DNA of 64,000 nt from Pantoea latae. Lineage in GTDB: Bacteria; Pseudomonadota; Gammaproteobacteria; Enterobacterales; Enterobacteriaceae. This document shows, one piece after another, positions 10,829 through 21,883 of this stretch. The notes beneath the pieces are model-generated. The model did no database searches. It was not told where the DNA came from and worked only from the letters and a program-made list of their open reading frames with translations. The stretch lies in NCBI RefSeq assembly GCF_002077695.1, contig NZ_MWUE01000004.1, positions 124,001-188,000 on the forward strand, read 5' to 3'. How positions within the stretch are numbered: position 1 is the stretch's first letter; every line of letters begins with the position of its first letter. The translations under genes were made by a program, and so were the position numbers.

Positions 10829-11830
10829 TTAGCTGGCGGCCCCGTTAGCGTTGTGCCGCGCCAGACGTTCGATATCATCCAGCAGCGGCGTCGTCGCGTC
10901 GTCACTCAGCTCAGCCTCGACCGGCAGATACCACCAGTTGGGCTGGGCGAAGCCTCGACACTTCACCGCGTCTTTTTCGGTCATTAGCAGAATCTGCCCG
11001 TCGGTCAGCAATTGAGCGAGTTCCGGCTGGCTGTAGGCGTGGTGATCGGCGAAAGCGATTTCGCTAACCGGCGTAACGCCATGCTGCTTAAGGGTGGCGA
11101 AAAAGCGCGGCGGATGGCCGATACCGGCCATCGCCACCACGTTGTTCAGGTCGGCGAGCGGCGCGCGCCTCTGGCTCTGCAGATTCACCGCCTGGCCTGG
11201 CCGCAGCGTCATCGCGATTTCACCCGGCTGCGCCTGGCCGCCGTTGACGATCACCGCGTCGACCTGCTGCAACCGCGACGCGCGTTCGCGCATCGGCCCG
11301 GCGGGCAACCACCAGCCGTTGCCGAAGCGGCGCACGCCGTCGACGACTACAATCTCGCGATCGCGCTGCAGCGCGTAGTGCTGCAGCCCGTCGTCAGTAA
11401 CGATAAGATCCAGCGGCTGGCTGGCGAGCAGCGCCTCGACGGCCGCGCGGCGTTTCGGCGCCACCGCGACCGGCGCGCCGCTGCGCTGGGCGATCAGCAC
11501 CGGCTCGTCGCCCGCCAGCTCCGTCGACGTGTCGCCATTAACCAGCAGTGGATAGCGCTCCGCTTTGCCGCCGTAGCCGCGCGACACCACGCCCACCTTT
11601 AGCCCGCGGCGCTGCAGCGCCTGCACCAGCCAGATCGCCACCGGCGTTTTGCCATTGCCACCCGCGGTAAGATTGCCGACCACCACGATCGGCACCGGCG
11701 CGCGCCAGCTTTTACGCCAGCCGCGCTGGTAGCTAAGGCGAATCAGGGAGGAGACGGCGCCATAGATCAGGCTGAGCGGCCATAACAGCAGCCACAGCGG
11801 CGAGCGTCCACTCCAGATGCGCTCAATCAT
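10829..11830 (-). CDS. lpxK: Tetraacyldisaccharide 4'-kinase LpxK
   Basis: LpxK phosphorylates the 4' position of the tetraacyl-disaccharide lipid A precursor to make lipid IVA at the inner-membrane face. The protein is 333 residues with an N-terminal membrane-associated helix ([19 protein letters not shown]) and a Walker A-type P-loop [11 protein letters not shown] at about residues 53-63. The [10 protein letters not shown] block, containing the catalytic Asp pair of the family, is conserved. Its start overlaps the end of msbA by 4 bp, coupling lipid A synthesis to the flippase. Confidence 0.97.
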   Translation of the reverse strand: MIERIWSGRSPLWLLLWPLSLIYGAVSSLIRLSYQRGWRKSWRAPVPIVVVGNLTAGGNGKTPVAIWLVQALQRRGLKVGVVSRGYGGKAERYPLLVNGDTSTELAGDEPVLIAQRSGAPVAVAPKRRAAVEALLASQPLDLIVTDDGLQHYALQRDREIVVVDGVRRFGNGWWLPAGPMRERASRLQQVDAVIVNGGQAQPGEIAMTLRPGQAVNLQSQRRAPLADLNNVVAMAGIGHPPRFFATLKQHGVTPVSEIAFADHHAYSQPELAQLLTDGQILLMTEKDAVKCRGFAQPNWWYLPVEAELSDDATTPLLDDIERLARHNANGAAS

Positions 11831-13575
11831 TGCCCAAACTGCATCTTATGCAGCTGAGCATAGGCGCCCCGCTGCTCAAGCAGAACGGCATGGGTGCCGC
11901 GCTCGACGATACGGCCATCTTCCACCACCACGATTTCGTCTGCTTTTTCGATAGTCGACAGGCGGTGGGCGATCACCAGCGAGGTGCGGTTTTTCTGCAG
12001 CTCGTCCAGCGCAGACTGGATCGCGCGTTCCGATTCGGTGTCGAGCGCAGAGGTCGCTTCGTCGAGGATAAGGATCGGGCAGTCACGCAGCAGCGCGCGC
12101 GCGATGGCGATACGCTGACGCTGGCCGCCGGAGAGCAGCACGCCGTTTTCGCCAATCACCGTATCCAGTCCGTGATCCATCTTGTTGATGAAATCCATCG
12201 CGTGCGCCATGGTGGCGGCGCGCTCAATCTCTTCACGGCTGTACTGCTCGCTGCGCGCGTAGGCGATATTGTTGGCGATGGTGTCGTTGAACAGATGCAC
12301 GTTCTGCGAAACCAGCGCCACCTGATTACGCAGCGAACGCAGCGTGTATTCGCGCAGGTCATGGCCGTCCAGCAGAATTTCACCCTGCTGAATGTCGTAA
12401 AAACGCGTCAGCAGGCTAGCCAGCGTCGACTTGCCTGAGCCGGAACGCCCGACCAGCGCCACGGTTTTCCCCGCCGGCAGCGCCAGGTTGATGTCGCGCA
12501 GCGCCGGCGTATCGCGGCCTGGATAGGTAAAGGTGACGTTGCGGAACTCGACGTCTCCTTTGGCGCGTTTGATTTCGCGCGTGCCGGTGTCGACTTCCTG
12601 CTCACTGTCGAGAATCGAGAACAGCGTCTGGCACGCCGCCATGCCGCGCTGAAACTGCGCGTTGACGTTAGTCAGGGACTTCAGCGGGCGCATCAGTGCG
12701 ATCATCGAGGAGAAGACCACGGTGATGGTGCCTGCGGTCAGCGTCTCCATCACGCTAGGGAAGCTGGCGGCATAAAGCACGAACGCCAGCGCCAGCGAGG
12801 CGATAAGCTGGATAATCGGATCGGAGATAGAGGAAGCTGACACCAGCTTCATGCCCTGCTGGCGCATGCGGTTGCTGACGCGGCCGAAGCGTTCCGATTC
12901 CACTTCCTGGCCGCCGAAGATCAGCACTTCTTTATGGCCTTTCAGCATCTGCTCGGCGCTGGTGGTGACCTGCCCCATGGTGTTCTGCATGGTTTTGCTG
13001 ATGCTGCGAAAGCGCTTGGACACCGAGCGAATCGCCAGCGAAACGATGGGCGCCAGCACAATCAGGATCAGCGACAGCTGCCAGCTGTAATAGAACATCA
13101 TAATAAACAGGCCGATAATCGACGCGCCTTCGCGAACCACGGTAACCAGCGCGCTGGATGACGAGGAGGCGACCTGCTCAGAGTCATAGGTAATGCGCGA
13201 CAGCAGCGTGCCGGTCGACTGCTGGTCGAAGAAGGAAACCGGCATACCCATCATATGGCTGAAGAGGCGACGACGCATGTTCATCACCACATTGCCGGAA
13301 ACCCAGGAGATGCAGTAGCTGGAAATATAGCTGGTGACGCCGCGGATCAGCATCAGGCCGACAACGGCCAGCGGCATCCAGATCAGCACCGATTTATCCG
13401 CTTTACCAAACCCATCATCCAGTAAAGGCTTCAACAGGGAGAGCATAAGTGTGTCGCCGGCGGCGTTCAGTATCAGGGCCACAGCGGCCACGAATAAACC
13501 CGCTTTATGCGGCGCGATCATCGGCCAGAGTCGACGAAATGTCTGCCACGTTGAGAGATCTTTATCTTGATGCAT
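11827..13575 (-). CDS. msbA: Lipid A/core ABC flippase MsbA
   Basis: MsbA is a homodimeric ABC exporter that flips lipid A-core across the inner membrane. At 582 residues it has exactly the E. coli length. The N-terminal half holds six membrane helices (first near residues 20-45). The ATPase domain shows Walker [13 protein letters not shown] signature [14 protein letters not shown] and Walker [12 protein letters not shown]. Adjacent overlapping lpxK and downstream kdsB form the lipid A/Kdo supply block. ycaI lies 34 bp upstream, so it is probably co-transcribed. Confidence 0.98.
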   Translation of the reverse strand: MHQDKDLSTWQTFRRLWPMIAPHKAGLFVAAVALILNAAGDTLMLSLLKPLLDDGFGKADKSVLIWMPLAVVGLMLIRGVTSYISSYCISWVSGNVVMNMRRRLFSHMMGMPVSFFDQQSTGTLLSRITYDSEQVASSSSSALVTVVREGASIIGLFIMMFYYSWQLSLILIVLAPIVSLAIRSVSKRFRSISKTMQNTMGQVTTSAEQMLKGHKEVLIFGGQEVESERFGRVSNRMRQQGMKLVSASSISDPIIQLIASLALAFVLYAASFPSVMETLTAGTITVVFSSMIALMRPLKSLTNVNAQFQRGMAACQTLFSILDSEQEVDTGTREIKRAKGDVEFRNVTFTYPGRDTPALRDINLALPAGKTVALVGRSGSGKSTLASLLTRFYDIQQGEILLDGHDLREYTLRSLRNQVALVSQNVHLFNDTIANNIAYARSEQYSREEIERAATMAHAMDFINKMDHGLDTVIGENGVLLSGGQRQRIAIARALLRDCPILILDEATSALDTESERAIQSALDELQKNRTSLVIAHRLSTIEKADEIVVVEDGRIVERGTHAVLLEQRGAYAQLHKMQFGQ

Positions 13576-13609
13576 TATTTATTCACGCTGTTTGAAATAG
13601 CCGCTCATT

Positions 13610-15862
13610 CTACCTGGATTCCCGTTTGACGCCAAACCACTGATGGTACCAACGGGGCAAAATTTGCTCTCTCAGGCCCGATATCCTGATTTTATTGTTG
13701 TGAATAGCGACGCTTATCTGACCCGATTGCGCGGTATCGCGCCAGCTGTAGCCCGCGCGGCGGTAGTTTTTCACCACGCCCGGCACCGGCATGCGCCAGG
13801 CGTTATAGCGCGACGCGGAGGCGATGGCGATGTTACCCGCCACGCTGCGCAGCAGCAGCGGCGTCGATGAGGTGCGGCTGCCGTGATGCGGAACCTGAAT
13901 GATATCCGCCTTTAGCCGCGCCTTTTCCAGCGCCACCAGCTGCCGCTCCGCCGACGCCTCCAGATCGCCCATTAGCAGCAGGCGCGTGGTGCCGTCATCC
14001 ACGCTCAGCACGCAGGAGTCGTTGTTGTTGCTGACGTCGGAGCGTTTAAGCGGCCAGAGCGCCTCGACGTTGAGCCGCCCCCAGCGCCAGCGCGTGCCGC
14101 GCACGCAGGGCAGATGAGTGGGATCTCGCGTGGCGCTGCGCACCGGAACATCCGGCCAGCGTTGCCTGATAGCGCGCAGGCCGCCGCTGTGATCCAGATG
14201 ACGATGGCTCAGCACCACGGCGTCAAGGCGCAGACGCTTGCGTAACAGCCATGGAATAACGTGGCGCGTGCCAGCGTCGCCGCTTTCCCAGCGCGGCCCG
14301 GTGTCGTAGAGCAGCGCCTCTCTGCCCTGACGGATAACCACGCTCAGCCCCTGGCCGACATCCAGCATATCGATATGCCAGCCCGGCGCCTCGCGCGGCC
14401 AGCGCCAGACAATTAGCGCCAGCGCCAGCAGCAGACAGTTAACCGGCGTCGCGTAACACCAGCCGCATCGCCAGACGATCAGACCGCCCCACAGCAGCAG
14501 CGCCAGCGTGCCGGCGTCATAAAAGGCCCACCATCCCGCCGGCAAGGCCTGCAGCGCCGCCATCAGCCAGGCCACGGAGCGATCCGCCAGCCACCATAAG
14601 GCGCTGCAGAGCGCGCCGCCCGGCATCAGCAGCGCCAGCAGGATCAGCGGCACGCTGACAAAGGAGATAGCCGGTATCGCCAGCATATTCGCCGCCAGCG
14701 CCGAGAGGCTGAGGCCTTCAAACAGCATCACCTGAAGCGGCGCCATCAGCAGCAGCATCCCGAGCTGCAGATGAAACAGCTGAAGCGGCAGCCAGCGCAG
14801 GCCGCGGCAGCAGCGCGCCGGTAGCGGAAACCAGTGATACCAGCTCAGCAGCATGGCCACCGCCAGCGCCGAGAGCCAGAAACTCTCTGACAGCACGTTT
14901 AAGGGATCGAACAGCAGCAGGCCGCCGACGCAGCAGGCCCACACCTGCCAGCCGCTGAGCTGAATACCCTTCATGCGAAAGATGACCCACAGCGTCAGGG
15001 CGATCAACGCGCGCTGCGCCGGGGCGTGGCTACCGGAAAGCCAGCTATAGAGCGCCGCCAACAGCCAGCTCACCAGCAGCGGAAAGCGGTAGCCGATCAG
15101 ATGCGCCGGCAGAGCCAGCTGCACGGCGCGCGCCATAAGCCAGCCGCTGCTGGCGGCGAGCGCGATATGCATGCCCGAAATCGCCATCAGATGCGCGGTA
15201 CCGGTTTCCCGCAGCAGCTGGCGCAGCGCCTCGCTCATCTCCGCGCGTTCGCCAAACGCCAGTGCCTGTAATACCGCGCGCTGCTCAAGGGCATTAATAA
15301 CCGGTAGATCGCGCATGATTCGCTGCCAGCGCCAGCTGCAGGCGAGCGATTCCGGCTGATAGCGCTGAATGCGGCCGCGCAATGATGTATGGTTCGCCAG
15401 CGCAAAGCGCTGAGCGTCAAATTCGCCCTCATTGAGTTGGGCATGAACCGGCCGTAGGGTCAGGGTCATCAACCAGCGCTGTCCCGGACACCAGCTCTCC
15501 TGGCGATCGCCCAGCGACAGCCAGGCGAAACGCGGCGGAAACAGATAGCGCCCTTCTCGTCTGAGGAGCTGCACTTTGATCTGCTGGCGGTCGTGTCGGA
15601 CTTCATCGATGCGCACGCTATAGGCGGCGGGCGTGGCGCTGGCGGCCTCGGTCTCATCGACGCTGGAGCGCGCGGCACCCAGCATCCAGGCAACCAGCAG
15701 CAGCGCGATGGCTGCCGCACGCAGCCAGGCGGTGTTTGCCCACAGCAGCAGCATGCCGGCCATGGCCACAGCCGCGATGCCTGCCGGCGGCGGCAGCTGA
15801 TGGAGCAACAGCAGCGGCAGCGCCGCGAGGATCGCCAGGCTGGCAAACAGTGTTACCGTCAT
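13610..15862 (-). CDS. ycaI: ComEC/Rec2-family DNA internalisation protein YcaI
   Basis: This is a ComEC/Rec2 homologue, the inner-membrane channel for single-stranded DNA in naturally competent bacteria. In E. coli it has been linked to use of DNA as a nutrient. The 750-residue protein starts with hydrophobic helices (LFASLAILAALPLLLL), carries the Competence domain block AHLMAISGMHIALA around residue 235, a multi-helix membrane core, and a C-terminal metallo-beta-lactamase domain with the metal motif SHRHLDHSGG. All parts are intact, near the E. coli length of 754. No competence regulatory site is visible nearby. Confidence 0.93.
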   Translation of the reverse strand: MTVTLFASLAILAALPLLLLHQLPPPAGIAAVAMAGMLLLWANTAWLRAAAIALLLVAWMLGAARSSVDETEAASATPAAYSVRIDEVRHDRQQIKVQLLRREGRYLFPPRFAWLSLGDRQESWCPGQRWLMTLTLRPVHAQLNEGEFDAQRFALANHTSLRGRIQRYQPESLACSWRWQRIMRDLPVINALEQRAVLQALAFGERAEMSEALRQLLRETGTAHLMAISGMHIALAASSGWLMARAVQLALPAHLIGYRFPLLVSWLLAALYSWLSGSHAPAQRALIALTLWVIFRMKGIQLSGWQVWACCVGGLLLFDPLNVLSESFWLSALAVAMLLSWYHWFPLPARCCRGLRWLPLQLFHLQLGMLLLMAPLQVMLFEGLSLSALAANMLAIPAISFVSVPLILLALLMPGGALCSALWWLADRSVAWLMAALQALPAGWWAFYDAGTLALLLWGGLIVWRCGWCYATPVNCLLLALALIVWRWPREAPGWHIDMLDVGQGLSVVIRQGREALLYDTGPRWESGDAGTRHVIPWLLRKRLRLDAVVLSHRHLDHSGGLRAIRQRWPDVPVRSATRDPTHLPCVRGTRWRWGRLNVEALWPLKRSDVSNNNDSCVLSVDDGTTRLLLMGDLEASAERQLVALEKARLKADIIQVPHHGSRTSSTPLLLRSVAGNIAIASASRYNAWRMPVPGVVKNYRRAGYSWRDTAQSGQISVAIHNNKIRISGLREQILPRWYHQWFGVKRESR

Positions 15863-16016
15863 GATTTATCCATCCCTGTTCAACCGGCTCAGTATGCAGA
15901 TGAATCAAGGCTGGATCAGGGGCAGGATGACCGGTCTGCGCGTCGCTTCGCAGAGAAAAAGGGATATTGCAGAGAGAATACCGTTTTTTTGAGCGCGCTC
16001 GCCTGTTACCGCAGGC

Positions 16017-16045
16017 AAAAAAAAACGACATCCTGGGATGTCGTT
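16017..16045 (-). terminator. Intrinsic terminator of ihfB
   Basis: Minus strand: near-perfect stem AACGACATCC/GGATGTCGTT (16024-16045) followed by a run of nine T (16025-16017). It is 18 bases past the ihfB stop and also insulates the ycaI operon downstream. Confidence 0.92.
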
Positions 16046-16063
16046 TCTGCGTTCGGTTACGGC

Positions 16064-16348
16064 TTAGCCGTAAATGTTTGCACGGTCTCGCAATTCTTTG
16101 CCCGGCTTAAAATGGGGAACGTATTTACCTTCCAGTTCCACTTTATCGCCCGTTTTCGGGTTACGACCCGTACGCGGTGCGCGGTAATGCAAAGAAAAGC
16201 TGCCGAATCCCCGGATTTCAATGCGTTCGCCCTGGGCCAGCGTTGTGGCCATGTGCTCCAGCATCTCTTTTACAGCATCCTCAACGACTTTCGCCGGAAT
16301 ATGAGTCTGCTGGCCAGCAAGTCTTTCAATCAGTTCTGACTTGGTCAT
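16064..16348 (-). CDS. ihfB: Integration host factor subunit beta
   Basis: IhfB pairs with IhfA to form IHF, a sequence-specific DNA-bending nucleoid protein. The 94-residue product begins [20 protein letters not shown] and contains the DNA-intercalating beta-arm segment with [20 protein letters not shown] around residues 45-64; the proline at the arm tip is present. It lies 87 bp after rpsA on the same strand with its own terminator downstream. In E. coli it can be read from rpsA and from its own promoter. Confidence 0.98.
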   Translation of the reverse strand: MTKSELIERLAGQQTHIPAKVVEDAVKEMLEHMATTLAQGERIEIRGFGSFSLHYRAPRTGRNPKTGDKVELEGKYVPHFKPGKELRDRANIYG

Positions 16349-16397
16349 GTAACCTCCGGTTAATCCTTGTGGGAAAGGTATGACAGCCTGCTACCGT

Positions 16398-16423
16398 AAC
16401 CGGGCAGATTTCCCTGCCCGGTT
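16398..16423 (-). terminator. Stem-loop between rpsA and ihfB
   Basis: A 10-bp perfect stem AACCGGGCAG/CTGCCCGGTT with a six-base loop sits 12 bases past the rpsA stop. On the minus strand no T-run follows (CGGTAGC), so it is either a weak or Rho-assisted terminator or a 3' stabilising hairpin that would allow read-through into ihfB. Confidence 0.5.
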
Positions 16424-16435
16424 GCTTCAGGTCGA

Positions 16436-18109
16436 TTACTCGCCTTTAGCTGCTTTGAACGCTTCAGCCATAGCATTAGAGAAGTTGCCTTCTTCCTGCT
16501 TGTTGTTCACGGTCGCGATAGCGTCTTTTTCGTCAGCTTCGTCTTTCGCACGAACAGACAGGCTAACAACGCGGTTTTTACGATCAACGCCGGTGAATTT
16601 AGCTTCAACATCGTCGCCAACATTCAGAACCAGAGTTGCGTCTTCAACGCGGTCACGTGAAGCTTCAGAAGCGCGCAGGTAACCTTCAACGCCGTCTGCC
16701 AGTTCAACTGTAGCACCTTTAGCGTCAACTGCCGTTACTTTACCAGTAACGATGGCGCCTTTCTTGTTCAGGGTGATGTAGTTGTTGAACGGATCTTCAG
16801 CCAGCTGTTTCACGCCCAGAGAGATGCGCTCGCGCTCTGCGTCAACCTGCAGTACAACGGCAGCGATTTCGTCGCCTTTCTTGTACTCACGAACGGCTTC
16901 TTCGCCAGTCGCGTTCCAGGAGATGTCAGACAGGTGAACCAGACCGTCGATGCCGCCGTCCAGGCCGATGAAGATACCGAAGTCAGTGATTGACTTGATT
17001 TTACCTTCAACGCGATCGCCCTTGTTGTGGGTCTCAGCAAACTGCTGCCACGGGTTGGCTTTGCACTGCTTCAGGCCCAGGGAGATACGACGACGCTCTT
17101 CGTCGATGTCCAGAACCATAACTTCAACCACGTCGCCCACGTTAACAACTTTAGACGGGTGGATGTTTTTGTTGGTCCAGTCCATTTCAGAAACGTGCAC
17201 CAGACCTTCAACGCCTTCTTCGATTTCAACGAAGCAGCCGTAATCAGTCAGGTTGGTCACACGACCGGTCAGGCGAGTGCCTTCCGGATAGCGTTTAGCG
17301 ATAGCCACCCACGGATCTTCGCCCAGCTGTTTCAGGCCCAGAGATACACGGGTACGCTCGCGGTCGAACTTCAGCACTTTAACAGTGATTTCGTCGCCCA
17401 CGTTGACGATTTCGCTCGGATGCTTAACGCGTTTCCACGCCATGTCGGTGATGTGCAGCAGGCCATCGACGCCGCCCAGATCAACGAATGCGCCGTAGTC
17501 AGTGAGGTTCTTAACGATACCTTTGACTTCCATGCCTTCCTGCAGGTTTTCCAGCAGCTGATCGCGCTCAGCGCTGTTCTCAGATTCGATAACCGCGCGG
17601 CGTGAAACCACGACGTTGTTACGTTTCTGATCAAGCTTGATTACTTTGAATTCAAGCTCTTTGCCTTCCAGGTGCAGCGTGTCGCGAACCGGACGCACGT
17701 CAACCAGTGAACCTGGCAGGAACGCACGAATACCGTTCAGCTCAACTGTGAAGCCACCTTTAACTTTGCCGTTGATAACACCGGTAACAGTTTCAGCGTC
17801 TTCGTAAGCTTTTTCCAGCGTGATCCAGGCTTCATGACGTTTAGCTTTCTCACGGGACAGCAGGGTTTCACCGAAGCCGTCTTCCACTGCATCCAGGGCA
17901 ACGTCAACTTCGTCACCAACCTGGATTTCCAGTTCGCCGGCTGCGTTCTTGAACTGCTCTGCCGGGATGGCAGATTCAGATTTCAGACCCGCATCAACCA
18001 GAACGACGTCTTTGTCGATAGAGACAACAACGCCACGAACGATGGAACCCGGGCGGGTTTCGATTTCTTTCAGGGACTCTTCAAAGAGTTGAGCAAAAGA
18101 TTCAGTCAT
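16436..18109 (-). CDS. rpsA: 30S ribosomal protein S1
   Basis: S1 binds mRNA leaders to the 30S subunit through six S1 (OB-fold) repeats. I placed the start at [20 protein letters not shown], giving 557 residues as in E. coli; the upstream extension [12 protein letters not shown] lies in the leader. Repeats 3-6 share the pattern G.V.(N/S)(L/I)TDYG.FV, for example [15 protein letters not shown] and [16 protein letters not shown]. Codon use and AT content differ from neighbours in the way expected of a very highly expressed gene. The leader between cmk and rpsA has no strong Shine-Dalgarno, matching the known S1 autoregulated initiation. Confidence 0.98.
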   Translation of the reverse strand: MTESFAQLFEESLKEIETRPGSIVRGVVVSIDKDVVLVDAGLKSESAIPAEQFKNAAGELEIQVGDEVDVALDAVEDGFGETLLSREKAKRHEAWITLEKAYEDAETVTGVINGKVKGGFTVELNGIRAFLPGSLVDVRPVRDTLHLEGKELEFKVIKLDQKRNNVVVSRRAVIESENSAERDQLLENLQEGMEVKGIVKNLTDYGAFVDLGGVDGLLHITDMAWKRVKHPSEIVNVGDEITVKVLKFDRERTRVSLGLKQLGEDPWVAIAKRYPEGTRLTGRVTNLTDYGCFVEIEEGVEGLVHVSEMDWTNKNIHPSKVVNVGDVVEVMVLDIDEERRRISLGLKQCKANPWQQFAETHNKGDRVEGKIKSITDFGIFIGLDGGIDGLVHLSDISWNATGEEAVREYKKGDEIAAVVLQVDAERERISLGVKQLAEDPFNNYITLNKKGAIVTGKVTAVDAKGATVELADGVEGYLRASEASRDRVEDATLVLNVGDDVEAKFTGVDRKNRVVSLSVRAKDEADEKDAIATVNNKQEEGNFSNAMAEAFKAAKGE

Positions 18110-18233
18110 ATTGATAATCTTAGGATTCTTCAATTTAACGTCCACCTGACGTCAGTGTCGGATGGGGTTGTTTCACATGCCCTGCGCGCTTTCCCTGGCA
18201 CAGGGTTACTGCAATTCTGTTTGGCCGAAAAGA
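18110..18233 (-). promoter_or_regulatory. rpsA leader lacking a strong Shine-Dalgarno
   Basis: The 124-base region upstream of rpsA has only GAAG and no AGGAG near the start codon. It can fold into small hairpins, among them CCCTG/CAGGG at 18192-18204 and the palindrome CTGACGTCAG at 18146-18155. In E. coli the rpsA leader is folded, lacks a normal ribosome site and is repressed by excess S1; the equivalent function here is inferred from position and appearance. Confidence 0.5.
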
Positions 18234-18914
18234 TTAAATGCCCAGCTTAGTGCGGGCATATTCCAGCGCCTGATCAATGACTTGCTCGATGGATAACTGC
18301 GTAGAATCCAGAACCAGCGCATCGGCGGCGGGGACTAAAGGCGCAATGGCGCGGTTACGATCGCGGTCATCACGTTCTTTTATCTCGGCTAAAAGGCGAT
18401 CAAAGTTAACACTAAAGCCGCTCTCCTGCAACTGTAGCATACGGCGCTGGGCGCGCTCTTCCGGGCTGGCGTCGAGGAAAATTTTTACCGGCGCGTCGGG
18501 GAAAACCACGGTGCCCATATCGCGGCCGTCGGCGATGAGGCCAGGCTCATCGCGGAAGGCGCGCTGACGACGCAGCAGCGCCTCACGCACGCGAGGAAAG
18601 GCGGCGACGCGTGACGCGGTGTTGCTGACCTCTTGCGTGCGGATTTCGCCTGTCACCTCTTCGCCCTCCAGGATCACCTGCAGTTCGCCTTCCTGTGAGA
18701 CGAAACGCACGTCCAGATGCGCGGCCAGCGGCACCAGCGCCTCTTCGGATTCGATATCCACCTGATGATGCAGCGCAGCCAGCGCCAGAACGCGATAGAT
18801 GGCGCCGGAATCGAGCAGATGCCACTGCAGCGCTTCCGCCATCGCTTTGCACAGGGTGCCTTTGCCTGCGCCGCTGGGTCCATCGACAGTTATAACCGGG
18901 GCCGTTGCCGTCAT
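18234..18914 (-). CDS. cmk: Cytidylate kinase
   Basis: Cmk phosphorylates CMP and dCMP with ATP, recycling nucleotides. The protein has 226 residues (E. coli 227), with P-loop [13 protein letters not shown] at about residues 11-23, the nucleotide-binding block [21 protein letters not shown] and the [13 protein letters not shown] motif near residue 130. It sits between aroA and rpsA, all on the minus strand; 124 bp separate it from rpsA. Confidence 0.97.
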   Translation of the reverse strand: MTATAPVITVDGPSGAGKGTLCKAMAEALQWHLLDSGAIYRVLALAALHHQVDIESEEALVPLAAHLDVRFVSQEGELQVILEGEEVTGEIRTQEVSNTASRVAAFPRVREALLRRQRAFRDEPGLIADGRDMGTVVFPDAPVKIFLDASPEERAQRRMLQLQESGFSVNFDRLLAEIKERDDRDRNRAIAPLVPAADALVLDSTQLSIEQVIDQALEYARTKLGI

Positions 18915-19081
18915 TATTCTCTCCTGTTGCTGCGCGTAATAGTCCAGCCTTCAGGCTGTTCAGAATGGGTAGCATTATACGCCGACAAGGATAACGGCGT
19001 TACCCTTTAGCGGAGACATCGCTAAAAATTGCAGCAGATTCAGACGATTTCTTGGCCGGTAAGGCCAGACGCAGTGAGAAT

Positions 19082-19104
19082 GCCGGAGAACGCGCCTCTC
19101 CGGC
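19082..19104 (-). terminator. Possible aroA terminator hairpin
   Basis: An 8-bp perfect stem GCCGGAGA/TCTCCGGC with a seven-base loop lies 11 bases after the aroA stop. On the minus strand it is followed only by ATTCTC, so termination would be weak. Confidence 0.45.
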
Positions 19105-19114
19105 AGGATGCCCA

Positions 19115-20401
19115 TCAGGCGTTGTGGCTGATTTTCGCCAGCTGATGGAAATAATCAGGGAAGGTTTTCGCGGTACAGCCAGGATCGAGGATGGTGACCG
19201 GCGTATCGGAGAGGGCCACCAGCGAGAAGCACATCGCCATGCGGTGATCGTTATAGGTGCCGATCTCGGCATGGGTTAATTTTTCCGGCGGCGTGATGCG
19301 GATAAAATCGTGCCCCTCTTCCACTTCCGCACCGACTTTGCGCAGCTCGGTCGCCATCGCAGCCAGACGGTCCGTCTCTTTAACGCGCCAGTTGTAGATG
19401 TTGCGCATCAGCGTGGTGCCTTTGGCAAACAGCGCGGTGGTGGCGATGGTCATCGCGGCGTCGGGAATATGGTTCATGTCCATGTCGATGGCGTTCAGCT
19501 CGCCCGCGGTACAGGCAATATAGTCGCTGCCCCACTCGATGCGCGCGCCCATTTTTTCCAGCACGTCAGCAAAGCGGATATCGCCCTGCACGCTGTCGCG
19601 GCCAATGCCGGTTACGCGCACGGTTCCCCCTTTAATGGCGGCGGCAGCGAGGAAATAGGAGGCGGAAGAGGCGTCGCCCTCGACCAGATAGTCGCCCGGC
19701 GACTGATACTGCTGCTGACCTTTAATCAGGAAGCGCTGGTAATGCTGGTTCTCTACCTCGACGCCAAAACAGCGCATCAGGTGCAGCGTGATGTCGATAT
19801 AGGGCTTCGACACCAGCTCGCCTTTAATGGCGATCGTCGTATCGCGCTGCGCCAGCGGCGCGGTCATCAGCAGCGCGGTGAGGAACTGGCTGGAGACGCT
19901 GCCGTCAACGCTCACTTCGCCGCCGGTAAAGCCGCCTTTCAGGCGCAGCGGCGGGTAATCGCTGTTTTCCAGATAGTCAATCTGCGCGCCGCCCTGACGG
20001 AGCGCGTCGACCAGATGCCCGATAGGACGCTCTTTCATACGCGGCTCGCCGGTCAGCACGATATCCTGCTCACCCAGGCAGAGCGCCGCCGCCAGCGGGC
20101 GCATCGCCGTTCCGGCATTGCCGAGGAACAGCTCCAGCGGCTGGGACGCACGCAACGCACCGGCCTGACCGACCACTTCGCACTGCGTGCGATCGGCGGA
20201 GAGGGTGAAGTCGACGCCCAACGCCTTCAGGGCGTTCAGCATGTGCTTAACATCGTCGCTGTCCAGCAGGTTTGTCAGACGCGTGGTGCCTTTCGCCAGC
20301 GCCGCCAGCAGCAGCGCACGGTTAGAAACGCTTTTTGAACCCGGCAGGTTAACGGTGCCGTCAACGCGTGCGATGGGTTGTAAGGTCAGGGAGTCCTGCA
20401 T
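19115..20401 (-). CDS. aroA: 3-phosphoshikimate 1-carboxyvinyltransferase (EPSP synthase)
   Basis: AroA joins PEP to shikimate-3-phosphate in the shikimate pathway. I chose the start giving [15 protein letters not shown], 428 residues against 427 in E. coli. The sequences [17 protein letters not shown] (substrate Lys and Ser), [13 protein letters not shown] (class I loop, residue after NA being Gly as in glyphosate-sensitive enzymes) and [17 protein letters not shown] are intact. It follows serC by 86 bp containing a terminator-like hairpin, in the classical serC-aroA arrangement. Confidence 0.97.
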   Translation of the reverse strand: MQDSLTLQPIARVDGTVNLPGSKSVSNRALLLAALAKGTTRLTNLLDSDDVKHMLNALKALGVDFTLSADRTQCEVVGQAGALRASQPLELFLGNAGTAMRPLAAALCLGEQDIVLTGEPRMKERPIGHLVDALRQGGAQIDYLENSDYPPLRLKGGFTGGEVSVDGSVSSQFLTALLMTAPLAQRDTTIAIKGELVSKPYIDITLHLMRCFGVEVENQHYQRFLIKGQQQYQSPGDYLVEGDASSASYFLAAAAIKGGTVRVTGIGRDSVQGDIRFADVLEKMGARIEWGSDYIACTAGELNAIDMDMNHIPDAAMTIATTALFAKGTTLMRNIYNWRVKETDRLAAMATELRKVGAEVEEGHDFIRITPPEKLTHAEIGTYNDHRMAMCFSLVALSDTPVTILDPGCTAKTFPDYFHQLAKISHNA

Positions 20402-20417
20402 GTGAAACCAAATCTCC

Positions 20418-20473
20418 AAAAAAGGACAAAACCCCGCCGCGAGACGGGGTCTGAAGTCGGCGCGAGCGCCGAC
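20418..20473 (-). terminator. Two hairpins with a terminator-like T-run between serC and aroA
   Basis: Reading the minus strand: first stem GTCGGCG/CGCCGAC (20456-20473), then stem ACCCCG/CGGGGT (20431-20450) followed by TTTGTCCTTTTTT (20430-20418). The second is a convincing intrinsic terminator placed inside the serC-aroA operon, 17 bases before the aroA ATG. It probably reduces aroA expression relative to serC. Confidence 0.75.
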
Positions 20474-20487
20474 GCTACTGCGAAGGC

Positions 20488-21573
20488 TTAACCGTGACGA
20501 CGAGCGAAGTCAGCCATAAAGTCGGTCAGCGCTTTCACGCCTTCCAGCGGCATCGCATTGTAGATCGATGCGCGCATGCCGCCTACCACGCGATGGCCTT
20601 TCAGCGCGTGCAGGCCCGCCTTGAACGACTCTTCCAGGAAGAGCGCGTCCAGCGCGGCGTCCGCCAGCTGGAAAGGCACATTCATGCGCGAGCGGTTCTC
20701 TACCGCGACGTCGTTACGGTAGAAGGGGTTCTGATCGATCAGGCCGTAGAGCAGATCGGCTTTGGCCTGATTGATCTTGTCAATTTCGCCTACGCCGCCC
20801 TTCTCTTTCAACCATTTGAACACCAGGCCAGAAAGATACCAGGCAAAGGTAGGCGGCGTATTGAACATCGAGTCGTTCTCTGCCAGCACCTGATAGTCGA
20901 GGATAGAGGGCACTGACTGACGCGCTTTGCCCAGCAGATCGTCGCGTACGATAACAATCGTCAACCCTGCCGGGCCGATGTTTTTCTGCGCGCCAGCGTA
21001 AATCACGCCGTAGCGGCTGATGTCGAGCGGACGCGACAGAATGGTAGAGGAGAGATCCGCCACGACGATCTTATCGCCGAAGTCAGGCTGCTCATCGATG
21101 GCGATGCCATCAATGGTTTCATTCGGGCAGTAGTGCACGTAGGCGGCGTCGCTGCTCAGATCCCACTGGCTCATCGGCAGAATGGCGCGCTTGCCGTCGC
21201 GGGTGGTTTTCACATCCAGCGTGCGCGGCGTGCAGTACTTTTCCGCTTCTTTAATGGCGCTGTGCGCCCAGTAGCCGCCGTCGACGTAATCCGCCGTGGT
21301 TGCCTCGCCCAGCAGATTGCCCGGTACGGCGGCAAACTGCGCACGCGCGCCGCCGTGGCAGAATAAAACTTTGTAGTTGGCCGGGATTTTCAGAAGATCG
21401 CGTAAGTCCTGCTCCGCCTCTTCCGCTACCTTAAGAAACTCTTTGCTGCGATGGCTGATCTCCATAACGGAGGTCCCCAGACCGTGCCAGTTTGTCAGTT
21501 CTTGTTCTGCACGACGGAGCACTTCAACCGGCAGCATCGCTGGACCGGAACTAAAATTATAAATCTGCGTCAT
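20488..21573 (-). CDS. serC: Phosphoserine aminotransferase
   Basis: SerC is a PLP enzyme that makes 3-phosphoserine for serine synthesis and 4-phosphohydroxythreonine for pyridoxal phosphate. The 361-residue protein (E. coli 362) starts [19 protein letters not shown] after a GAGGGG ribosome site. The PLP lysine lies in [13 protein letters not shown] near residue 198, and the phosphate-binding HGGARAQF block is present near residue 75. Lrp control is known for E. coli serC-aroA; the 310-bp upstream region here has no gene. Confidence 0.97.
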   Translation of the reverse strand: MTQIYNFSSGPAMLPVEVLRRAEQELTNWHGLGTSVMEISHRSKEFLKVAEEAEQDLRDLLKIPANYKVLFCHGGARAQFAAVPGNLLGEATTADYVDGGYWAHSAIKEAEKYCTPRTLDVKTTRDGKRAILPMSQWDLSSDAAYVHYCPNETIDGIAIDEQPDFGDKIVVADLSSTILSRPLDISRYGVIYAGAQKNIGPAGLTIVIVRDDLLGKARQSVPSILDYQVLAENDSMFNTPPTFAWYLSGLVFKWLKEKGGVGEIDKINQAKADLLYGLIDQNPFYRNDVAVENRSRMNVPFQLADAALDALFLEESFKAGLHALKGHRVVGGMRASIYNAMPLEGVKALTDFMADFARRHG

Positions 21574-21883
21574 TTCCCCTCACCACGGTTATCCAGAACG
21601 GTTATGCATTGCTTACCGGTTTTATCACTGCCTTATGACGCCTGCAATGATAAATCCGGACGGGATCACATTTTCTGAATCTGCCGCCCCGCAGCTTATG
21701 TCACAAATGCAACGCAGAGCGAAATTTTGTGAGGCGGCGCGTTTGCATGGCGATATGGCCGTTATTTCCCGCGCCTTTTAGCGATAATGGCGCGGAGAAA
21801 TTTATGCCGTCTTCATAGCGCCAGAACGGCAAAGTCCGTATCATTGCGCGCTTTACGCCCACTATCTATGAGAGAGCGGTTTC
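21574..21883. promoter_or_regulatory. Divergent serC/ycaO control region
   Basis: This 310-bp gap separates divergent serC and ycaO; the E. coli gene ycaP, which lies here in that species, is absent. An interrupted inverted repeat TCACAAA (21701-21707) / TTTGTGA (21726-21732) could be an operator, but its half-sites are too far apart for a standard CRP site. Promoters for both genes must lie here, but I could not assign clear hexamers. Confidence 0.5.

Noticed and set aside
13610..15862. A natural competence locus around the ComEC homologue
   Set aside because: No other competence genes are present; this is the usual enterobacterial location upstream of msbA.
21701..21732. TCACAAA/TTTGTGA repeat as a CRP site between serC and ycaO
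   Set aside because: CRP half-sites are TGTGA-N6-TCACA; here the order is inverted and the spacing is 18 bases, so it does not fit.
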